A DNA stretch of 64,000 nt, taken from NCBI GenBank assembly GCA_046350555.1, contig JAXMAF010000016.1, positions 77,918 to 141,917 of the forward strand, in the 5' to 3' direction. A program made the translations under genes and the position numbers. Positions 57,713 through 64,000 of this stretch are shown piece after piece (position 1 is the stretch's first letter; every line of letters begins with the position of its first letter). The notes under the pieces are model-generated. The model did not search any database and was not told the origin of the DNA. It saw only the letters and a list, made by a program, of their open reading frames with translations. The stretch is from JAXMAF01 sp046350555 (GTDB lineage: Bacteria; Planctomycetota; Phycisphaerae; Phycisphaerales; SM1A02).

Positions 57713-59884
57713 ATGCGAAACTGTTCCCAACCGCTCTCGAGCGCAGCGGCGTCCGGCGCCGTCGCGATCAGGCCGTCGCTGGCGCTGGGCCTGACGTTCG
57801 CCATCATCGTCGGGGCCGCGACCGACATCGCGTCGGCCGCCGCCATCCCGCCCGACGATCTCTTCTTCGCGCCGTCCTCGCTCGTCGAGGCGGTCTATCC
57901 GCGCCATCCCTACTTCGGGGACGGCGCCACGGTGCCGTGGACGTTCTCGTGGACGATCGCCGACATCCTCGCCCGCGATCCGGGCCGGGTCGACATCACG
58001 CTCACCGGCGTGCAGATCCTGCCGATCCTGGTGCCGAATCCAGGCCCGTTCGACGAGGAGGGCGAGTACACCGACCTCGACCTCGCCGCGATCACCGTCG
58101 CGAACTATCCCGGCTACTACGCCTTCACGCCCGGCCCGTCGATCTTCGCGCCGGGCACGCAGTACAGCGCCGACCTCTCGGGCAACGTGATCGTCGTGCA
58201 GGTCGTCGCGCACGGTCCGTGGACGTTCCGGGTCCTCACGACGAGCCGGCCGTTCCCGGGCGGACCGATCGAAGCGGTGAGCTACGTCTACAGCGTCCTG
58301 CTCGGCGACGAATACGCGGTCCTTGCCAACCACGCGCCGATTCCGGCGCACGTCCATCGACAGATGCCCGTCGACGACATCGCCGACGGCGTGGCGGGGC
58401 CGCCCGGCACCGTGCACGTCGTGAGCGACGGCGATCCCGACGACAACGGCTTCCTCAAGGACGCCTGCGAGACGCTCATGGACATGAACAAGGATCCGAA
58501 GAAGGCGACCAGCATCGCCGATCTGGTCCAGAAGGTCTGCGACGCGGCGACGGCCAACGGCGGCCCGGTGCAGTTGAACCTCTTCGCGCACGGGAACGGA
58601 CCGACGGGCGACACCGCGAACGGCATCGTCAAGGTCGGCACGGAGTACATCTGCTGCGGCGACGGCTGCACGAAGAAGCCGCGCAAGCTCGGCGAATGCC
58701 TCAAGGGCAAGGTCTCGCAGATCGTCCTGTACAGTTGCTACGTCGGCTCCGACGACGACTTCATGCAGGGGCTGGCCAACGGCGCCGGCGTTCCGACCGC
58801 CGGATGGCGGCTCCCGGTCACGTGCGCGAAGAAGTCGACCTTCCTCGGCTTCACGATCACCGACGGCTACTTCGACGTCGGCGCCAAGGACAAGAAGAAG
58901 AAGAAGGAGAAGCAAGGCTGCACGGAGTCGCCGTGCCTGGGCGATCTCGACGTCAGCGACGCCGTCAACGGCGCCGATCTCGGCCTGATGCTCGGCAACT
59001 GGGGAGGCACCGGCTGCGGCGACCTCAACGGCGACCAGGTCGTCGACGGAAGCGATCTCGGCATTCTCCTGGGCGCGTGGGGGCCATGCCCCGACAACCA
59101 CATCCCGACGTGCGGTCCGGGCGCCGGATCGTGCTGCGCAGCGCACGGCGGCGCGGGCTGCGCCGACGCGGGCTGCTGCGCCTCGGTCTGCTCGCTCGAT
59201 CCCTCGTGCTGCGACAACCAGTGGGACGCGGCGTGCGCCGCGGAGGCCGCGAACCAGCCGAACTGCGGCTGCTTCTCGAAGCCCGTCTGCGGAGGAAGCG
59301 CCAACGACTGCTGCTCGGCCGGCGAGAGCCCCGGCTGTTCCGTTGCGGCGTGCTGCGAGGGCGTCTGCACCGTGGACAACTACTGCTGCCAGGCGCAATG
59401 GGACGACGTCTGCGCAGGCGAGGCCGCGGGCCTGTGCGGTTCGCTCTGCAACACGACGTGCCCCGGCGGCGCACCGGAAGGCGAGCCCTGCGGCGCCGAC
59501 CTCAACGGCGGCTGCAACAGCGCCCCCCCGGCGTTCACTCCGGCGTTCCTCGGCCAGGCCATCTGCGGATCGTTCTGGGCGCACGGCGGCGAGCGCGACA
59601 CCGACTGGTACCTGATCAACCTGCCGCAGCCGACGCTGGTGCAGGTTGCGCTCGTCTCGGCGTTCCCCTCGGCGCTCTTCATCCTCGACACGAACTGCGC
59701 GGACCCGCAGATCCTCGGCCAGGGCAGCGGAGGCAATCCCAACACGGCCTTCGCGTGCCTGCCGCCGGGACCGTACCTGATCTTCGTGTCGACGCAGAGC
59801 TTCGACGGCCTGCCGTGCGGCGCGAGCAACAACTACGTGTTGTCGATCACGGGACAGCCGCAGGGTTGCGGCGGCGAGCCGTAG
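57713..59884 (+). CDS. Secreted multidomain protein with dockerin-like and Cys-rich domains
   Basis: This 723-residue protein has a signal peptide (residues 1-44, LALGLTFAIIVGAATDIASA). An N-terminal domain of unknown class follows, then a region with LNLFAHGNGPTGDTANGIVK and IVLYSCYVGS, reminiscent of DUF4347/caspase-like folds (His and Cys in those positions). A Lys-rich stretch (about 393-402) comes next, then a dockerin-type I-like pair of calcium motifs (GDLDVSDAVNGADLG and GDLNGDQVVDGSDLG, about 409-460). Two Cys-rich repeats follow (CC-x-x-VCxxDxxCCxxxWDxxCA, about 465-590) and a C-terminal beta domain. Such architecture is common in Phycisphaerae. The caspase-like reading is an inference from two motifs only. 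Start at ATG 57713 chosen for the signal peptide. Confidence 0.75.
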   Translation: MRNCSQPLSSAAASGAVAIRPSLALGLTFAIIVGAATDIASAAAIPPDDLFFAPSSLVEAVYPRHPYFGDGATVPWTFSWTIADILARDPGRVDITLTGVQILPILVPNPGPFDEEGEYTDLDLAAITVANYPGYYAFTPGPSIFAPGTQYSADLSGNVIVVQVVAHGPWTFRVLTTSRPFPGGPIEAVSYVYSVLLGDEYAVLANHAPIPAHVHRQMPVDDIADGVAGPPGTVHVVSDGDPDDNGFLKDACETLMDMNKDPKKATSIADLVQKVCDAATANGGPVQLNLFAHGNGPTGDTANGIVKVGTEYICCGDGCTKKPRKLGECLKGKVSQIVLYSCYVGSDDDFMQGLANGAGVPTAGWRLPVTCAKKSTFLGFTITDGYFDVGAKDKKKKKEKQGCTESPCLGDLDVSDAVNGADLGLMLGNWGGTGCGDLNGDQVVDGSDLGILLGAWGPCPDNHIPTCGPGAGSCCAAHGGAGCADAGCCASVCSLDPSCCDNQWDAACAAEAANQPNCGCFSKPVCGGSANDCCSAGESPGCSVAACCEGVCTVDNYCCQAQWDDVCAGEAAGLCGSLCNTTCPGGAPEGEPCGADLNGGCNSAPPAFTPAFLGQAICGSFWAHGGERDTDWYLINLPQPTLVQVALVSAFPSALFILDTNCADPQILGQGSGGNPNTAFACLPPGPYLIFVSTQSFDGLPCGASNNYVLSITGQPQGCGGEP

Positions 59885-59914
59885 CCGGCGAGCCGCAAGC
59901 GCGGATCGTCGCGT

Positions 59915-59945
59915 TCCCCGCCCGTCGGGAGGTGGCGGGCGGGGA
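59915..59945. terminator. Hairpin between convergent genes
   Basis: TCCCCGCCCG (59915-59924) pairs with CGGGCGGGGA (59936-59945), a perfect 10-bp stem with an 11-nt loop. It lies between the convergent secreted-protein and rnhB genes. There is no T-tract, so it could be a weak bidirectional terminator. Confidence 0.5.
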
Positions 59946-59981
59946 GCGCACTCGACGCGACGGCTGGAATCGTCGCGCCGG

Positions 59982-60959
59982 TCACGCCCGGCGCACGAGC
60001 GCGTCGCGCGGGATCGCCAGTTCCGAGATCAGCCCTTCCATCTCGCCGAGCCACCGCCGGCCATCCTGGACGTATCCGGCGGTTGGGCGCACGCCGGGGC
60101 GTCGCGCCGCGAACCAGCGGTTGAACCGGATCATCCAGAGTTCGCGAACGTACTTCGCGACCATGGAGGCGAGCGCCGCGGGCAGGTGGGCCGCTTCGGA
60201 CTCGGCCTCGAAGCTGAGCGTGATCGCGGCGCCGCCGCGCTCGAGCCGGTAGCGGCTGATGCGCTCGGTCTCGGCGACGATCGCGACCGTCGCGTCGGGA
60301 AAGCAGAGCGCCAGCGGCTCGCGGTAGCCGATCCGACCGCCCTGGCGATCGATCACGACGCGCGGGTGCGCCTCGGGAAAGCGCCGCCAGAGACGATCGA
60401 CGTGGCGCACCACCGCGTCGAAGTTGACGCTCGCCTTGTTGCGCGCGATCGCCAGCCGCTCGTTGTAGGCCCCGACATCGATCGCCTCGCACGCCATGTG
60501 CACGCAACGCGCGCCGCCACCCTCCGCGGCGCGGCGGAGCTGCGCCGCCGCGATCTCCAGTTGCTCCGGCTCGTGCACCAGCGGGAGCAGGGTGGCGCCA
60601 TCGCACCACGGTGCGCTCGCCGTCGATGGCATCGCGACGTCGAGCGCCGCGAACATCGCCGCATCGATGCGCGGCAGCTCGCCGCGACTCGCGAGGAACG
60701 CCAGCACGCCGCGCTCGAGATGGCGCAGCGGATGAGCCGCCGCGTCGTTGGCCCCCTTGAGCTTCTTCGAGTCGTCGACCGCCACGCGCCGCCGGCGGTC
60801 CCCCGGCCTTCGGCAGACGGCTTGGGAGAGGCGCGACCAGAGATCGGGCGCACCGGATGCCGGATCGTGGTCCATCACCTCGAACGCCGTCGCCGCGACG
60901 CAGAGCGGACCGAGCATCGGCCCGTATCCGGCCTCGTCGATGCCGCAGTAGACGAGCAT
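59982..60959 (-). CDS. rnhB: Ribonuclease HII family protein
   Basis: RNase HII removes ribonucleotides misincorporated in DNA and RNA from RNA/DNA hybrids. Motifs are GIDEAGYGPMLGPL (metal-binding Asp-Glu), DDSKKL, and VVIDRQGGRIGYREPL. The protein is 325 residues, longer than usual RNase HII (~210). The extra sequence is mainly in the middle (AACWRSSRV-type Arg/Ala helices) and at the end. It lies convergent with the secreted-protein gene and 62 bp from mnmA on the opposite strand. The DE and D of the active site are intact, so it is likely functional. Confidence 0.85.
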   Translation of the reverse strand: MLVYCGIDEAGYGPMLGPLCVAATAFEVMDHDPASGAPDLWSRLSQAVCRRPGDRRRRVAVDDSKKLKGANDAAAHPLRHLERGVLAFLASRGELPRIDAAMFAALDVAMPSTASAPWCDGATLLPLVHEPEQLEIAAAQLRRAAEGGGARCVHMACEAIDVGAYNERLAIARNKASVNFDAVVRHVDRLWRRFPEAHPRVVIDRQGGRIGYREPLALCFPDATVAIVAETERISRYRLERGGAAITLSFEAESEAAHLPAALASMVAKYVRELWMIRFNRWFAARRPGVRPTAGYVQDGRRWLGEMEGLISELAIPRDALVRRA

Positions 60960-61021
60960 TCCGCGATGGTAACGCCGCGGACGACCCTTTGCGGGCCGGC
61001 CCCTGCGCGTACCGTCCCGGC

Positions 61022-62197
61022 GTGCCCACCCGCACGAAAGTGCTCTTGGCCCGCACGAAAGTGCTCCTGGCCATGTCCGGCGGCGTCGACTCCTCGGTCG
61101 CCGCGGCGCTCCTGCTGCGCGCGGGATACGACGTCGTCGGCTGCTTCATGCGTCTCGGCTCGCCGGGCGAGGCGCTCGAGGAGCTCGTCGAGCATGACGC
61201 GTGCGCCGCCACCGGGCCCGCGACCTCGTCGCTGCGCATCGGCCACCAGGGATGCTGCTCGATCAACGACGCGGCCGACGCGCGGCTGGTCGCGTCGAGG
61301 CTCGGCATCCCCTTCTACGTCTGCAACTTCAAGAAGGACTTCGGCCGGATCATCGACTACTTCGTCGCCGAGTACGACTCGGGGCGCACGCCGAACCCCT
61401 GCGTGCGCTGCAACGACTGGCTCAAGTTCGGGAAGCTGCACGACTACGCCCGGCAGATCGACGCCGACTTCGTCGCGACCGGCCACTATGCGCAGGTCGT
61501 GCACGACGCCTCCGATGGCTGGACGCTGCGCCGCGGGCTCGATCGCGCCAAGGACCAGAGCTACGTGCTCTTCGGAGTTCCGCGGGCCCGCCTCGCGCAC
61601 ATGCTCCTGCCCATCGGCGCGATGCGCAAGCCCGACGTGCGGGCGCTGGCCCGCGAGCTCGACCTGCCGGTCGGCGACAAGCCGGATTCGCAGGAGATCT
61701 GCTTCGTTCCCGACAACGACTACGCCGGGCTGGTGCGCTCGCGCACGCATGCGGGCGTCGCGGCCGGCGCGATCATCGACGCCTCGGGCCGCACCATCGG
61801 CGAGCATCCGGGACACCAGCACTTCACGATCGGCCAGCGCCGCGGCGTCGGCGTCGCCTTTGGACGGCCCATCTATGTCGTGGACAAGGACCCGGTGGCC
61901 AACACGATTACGGTCGGCGAGCGCGACGACCTGCTTTCGACCGGGTGCACCGCCCGCGAGGCGAACTGGCTGATCGAGCCGCCGCCGGTCGATGCGTGGC
62001 GACCCTGCGCCGCGAAGATCCGCAGTCACGGCGACCCGACGCCGGCCCGGGTTCGGCGGCTCGACGAGACGAGCTTCGAGCTCCGCTTCGACCGACCGCA
62101 GTTCGCGATCGCGCCCGGCCAGGCGGCCGTGCTGTACGACGGCGAGATCGTGATGGGTGGCGGCTGGATCGCGGACGCCGGCGGACGCGGCGCGTAG
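61022..62197 (+). CDS. mnmA: tRNA-specific 2-thiouridylase MnmA
   Basis: MnmA thiolates uridine-34 of tRNA Lys, Glu and Gln using ATP and a sulfur relay. The 391-residue product has the PP-loop MSGGVDSSVAAAL, NPCVRCNDWLKFG with the catalytic Cys, DSQEICFVPDNDYAG with the second catalytic Cys, and GQHFTIGQRRGVGVA-type strand (HQHFTIGQRRGVGVAF). The start is GTG 61022. The first residues contain a tandem 21-bp duplication (61030-61071), giving RTKVLLARTKVLLAMSGG. The second copy is the normal PP-loop strand. The duplication is presumably tolerated at the N terminus. Confidence 0.93.
   Translation: MPTRTKVLLARTKVLLAMSGGVDSSVAAALLLRAGYDVVGCFMRLGSPGEALEELVEHDACAATGPATSSLRIGHQGCCSINDAADARLVASRLGIPFYVCNFKKDFGRIIDYFVAEYDSGRTPNPCVRCNDWLKFGKLHDYARQIDADFVATGHYAQVVHDASDGWTLRRGLDRAKDQSYVLFGVPRARLAHMLLPIGAMRKPDVRALARELDLPVGDKPDSQEICFVPDNDYAGLVRSRTHAGVAAGAIIDASGRTIGEHPGHQHFTIGQRRGVGVAFGRPIYVVDKDPVANTITVGERDDLLSTGCTAREANWLIEPPPVDAWRPCAAKIRSHGDPTPARVRRLDETSFELRFDRPQFAIAPGQAAVLYDGEIVMGGGWIADAGGRGA
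61030..61071 (+). repeat. 21-bp tandem duplication at the start of mnmA
   Basis: Two adjacent 21-bp units (CCGCACGAAAGTGCTCTTGG and one more base) differ at a single base. They duplicate seven codons (RTKVLLA) in frame just before the PP-loop. Confidence 0.85.
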
Positions 62198-62201
62198 CGG
62201 G

Positions 62202-62648
62202 CTACGCCCGCGCAGCCTGCCACCGCACCGACGCGATCATCGCCAGGCATTCGCGCACGCCGTCGTGGCGGACGGCATCGAGGGCGTCCTCGACGCTCAT
62301 CCAGCGGCGCTCTCGCTTGAACGCCTCCGGCCACAACGGAAGCGCCAGCGTCACCTGCATCGGGAAGAGCGTCACATCGCGCCACAGGCCATCCTTGCGA
62401 TACGAGTAGCTGCCGATGGCGTCGCCGATGCGCCCAAGCAGGCCGGCCTCCTCGAACGCCTCGCGCGACGCGGCGGTCTTGGGCGAGATCCCAAGTGGAA
62501 CGTTGCCCTTCGGAAAGGTCCAGCGCCGGCCGCGCGTCGTCGTCACCAGCAGGACCTCGACGCCGCCGTCGAAGGTCGGCCACCAGGGGATCACGCCCGC
62601 CTGGGACGCGAGGCGACCTGGGGGCGAGCTTGCGATTCGACGCGCCAT
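62202..62648 (-). CDS. Nudix hydrolase
   Basis: This 148-residue protein has PKGNVPLGISPKTAASREAF followed by EEAGL. This matches the Nudix box of diadenosine/diphosphoinositol-type hydrolases (PKG-x-x-x-x-G-x-S-x-x-x-A-x-REA-x-EEAG). The His/Trp-containing first strand (VIPWWPTFDGGVEVLLV) and a C-terminal LPLWPEAFKRERRWMSVEDAL are usual in that group. The ATG at 62648 is chosen because the fold starts soon after. Its 3' end converges on mnmA, 4 bp apart. Substrate is unknown. Confidence 0.85.
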   Translation of the reverse strand: MARRIASSPPGRLASQAGVIPWWPTFDGGVEVLLVTTTRGRRWTFPKGNVPLGISPKTAASREAFEEAGLLGRIGDAIGSYSYRKDGLWRDVTLFPMQVTLALPLWPEAFKRERRWMSVEDALDAVRHDGVRECLAMIASVRWQAARA

Positions 62649-62783
62649 GCCGGGTTTGATCGGCAGATCGCGCGTCCGTTCAGGAGTTTCGGCCCGATCG
62701 CCACGATCGGCGCGCAGCGGCGCTTCCTCCACGGCGCGCGGCGATTCGTCCCGCGCGGTGCGCGGCTCTCCAATACTCCGTGC

Positions 62784-64000
62784 ATGGACCCCTTCCTCTG
62801 GACCCATCCCTATCCGTCGCAGCGAGAACCGGTGCTGGGCCGCGCCGCGGTCGCGACCTCGCAGCCCCTCGCGGCGCAGGCAGGACTGGAGATGCTCCGG
62901 CGCGGCGGCACCGCTGCGGACGCCGCGATCGCCACGGCCGCGGCGCTCACGGTGCTTGAACCGACCTCGAACGGAATCGGCGCCGATGCCTTTGCGCTCG
63001 TCTGGTTCAATGGCAAGGTCCACGGCCTCAACGCCAGCGGGCGCGCGCCGAAGGCGATGACGCGCGGGCGCGTCGCGGACTGGGCCGGAAGCCGGGCGAA
63101 GAGCCCGCGGATCGGATGGGACTGGGCCACGGTCCCCGGATGCGTCTCCGGCTGGCGGTCGCTGTCGCAGAAGTTCGGCCGGCTGCCCTTCGCCGACCTC
63201 CTCGAGCCGGCGGTCCGCCATGCCCGCGAGGGGTTCCTCGTCGCGCCCCAGACGGCGGCGGGCTGGAGCCGCGCGGTCGATCGCTTCCGCGACGCCGACG
63301 GCCTGCGCTTCGACGAGTTCCGGCGCGTCTTCCTTCCACAGGGGCGCGCCCCGCGGCCCGGCGAACGCACCACCCTGCCCGATCACGCGACCACCCTGGA
63401 GACGATCGGCCGCACCGGCGGCGAGGCCTTCTATCGCGGGGAGCTCGCGATGAGGATCGCGGGCGCGGCCCGCTCCGACGGCGCGCTCATGACCGAGGAG
63501 GACCTTGGCTCGCACAAGGCCGAGTGGGTCGAGCCGCTCTCGATCGACTACCGCGGAGTGACGCTCCACGAGATCCCGCCGAACGGGCAGGGCATCGCCG
63601 CGTGCGCAGCGCTGGGCATGCTCCGCCACCGCGACCTGACATCGCTTCAGCCCGACTGCCCGGACATGCTGCACGTGCAGATCGAGGCGATGAAGCTGGC
63701 CTTCGCCGACACCCACGCGCACGTCGCCGACCCCGCGGCGATGCGCGTGAGCGCGGCGTCGCTGCTCGACGCCGGCTACCTCGAGTCGCGCGCCGCGGCG
63801 ATCGATCCCGCCCGCGCCAGCGATCCGGGACACGGCGCCCCCAGGCAGGGGGGAACCGTGCTGCTGGTCGCCGCCGACGCGCAGGGCATGATGGTGAGCT
63901 TCATCCAGAGCAACTACGAGGGCTTCGGCTCGGGCATCGTGATCCCGGGCACGGGGATCGCCCTTCACAACCGCGGCGCGTGCTTCTCGCTCGAGGCCGA
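62784..64000 (+). CDS. Gamma-glutamyltransferase family protein (partial, 3' end off the window)
   Basis: About 405 codons are present. The product starts MDPFLWTHPYPSQREPVLGR with ATSQPLAAQAGLEMLRRGG and AADAAIATAAALTVLEPTSNGIGADAFALV, the typical large-subunit core. No signal peptide is visible, suggesting the cytoplasmic YwrD-like type. GGTVLLVAADAQGMMVSFIQSN is near the right edge. The Thr there aligns with the nucleophile of gamma-glutamyltransferases, where autocleavage generates the small subunit. Substrate could be glutathione or another gamma-glutamyl compound. The gene runs past 64000, so its end is unseen. Confidence 0.88.
   Translation, partial: MDPFLWTHPYPSQREPVLGRAAVATSQPLAAQAGLEMLRRGGTAADAAIATAAALTVLEPTSNGIGADAFALVWFNGKVHGLNASGRAPKAMTRGRVADWAGSRAKSPRIGWDWATVPGCVSGWRSLSQKFGRLPFADLLEPAVRHAREGFLVAPQTAAGWSRAVDRFRDADGLRFDEFRRVFLPQGRAPRPGERTTLPDHATTLETIGRTGGEAFYRGELAMRIAGAARSDGALMTEEDLGSHKAEWVEPLSIDYRGVTLHEIPPNGQGIAACAALGMLRHRDLTSLQPDCPDMLHVQIEAMKLAFADTHAHVADPAAMRVSAASLLDAGYLESRAAAIDPARASDPGHGAPRQGGTVLLVAADAQGMMVSFIQSNYEGFGSGIVIPGTGIALHNRGACFSLEA

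Overview
This is a very GC-rich, gene-dense bacterial window. It most likely comes from a Planctomycetota member of the Phycisphaerae type. The grounds are a secreted Cys-rich protein with a dockerin-like repeat of the GDLNGDxxVDGxDLG type, Gram-negative envelope genes (two OprP/O-like porins, a secretin), and the general gene mix. Taxonomy is inferred from these traits, not from a marker-gene search.

Layout. 1-4.5 kb: purine synthesis (purQ, then a purL with two PurS-like modules at its N terminus). 4.5-7.7 kb: two paralogous porins. 8-17.2 kb: radA, a plsC-type acyltransferase, carB, an unrecognised protein and an isolated nuoH. 17.2-20.3 kb: a small ORF, intergenic repeats, a cysteine-desulfurase-like enzyme and ruvA. 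20.4-29.0 kb (minus strand): a diversity-generating retroelement (DGR) built into a conflict-type gene cluster. 29.1-34.4 kb: manC, ruvX, a DinB/DUF1569 protein, a 6-phosphogluconolactonase, an ACT-domain protein, tRNA-Gln(CTG) and an aldose epimerase. 34.4-56.5 kb: a type II secretion / type IV pilus-like operon (gspF-G-H-I-J-K-L, a PilO/PilP-like protein, a giant secretin, a lipoprotein). 56.5-64 kb: a BtuF-like protein, the secreted dockerin/Cys-rich protein, RNase HII, mnmA, a Nudix hydrolase and a gamma-glutamyltransferase cut by the window edge.

The standout is the 20.4-29.0 kb cluster, transcribed as SEFIR protein -> MoxR AAA+ ATPase -> vWA/FGE fusion (variable repeat 2) -> HRDC accessory protein -> group-II-intron-like reverse transcriptase -> template repeat (TR) -> stand-alone FGE protein (variable repeat 1). 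The TR and both variable repeats are collinear over 117 bp. Every difference (10 in VR1, 13 in VR2) falls on an adenine of the TR coding strand, the signature of DGR mutagenic retrohoming. The neighbours match the MoxR-vWA 'ternary conflict' systems, so I infer a self-diversifying sensor coupled to an ATPase and a SEFIR signalling or effector protein.

The second striking feature is the secretin, about 4,100 codons, with about 42 N1-like modules where usual GspD proteins have two or three. Several housekeeping genes (purL, carB and the secretin) carry isolated one-base frameshifts inside otherwise intact coding sequence. This looks more like assembly indels than decay, but cannot be settled from the sequence alone. 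Several genes also contain in-frame minisatellites.
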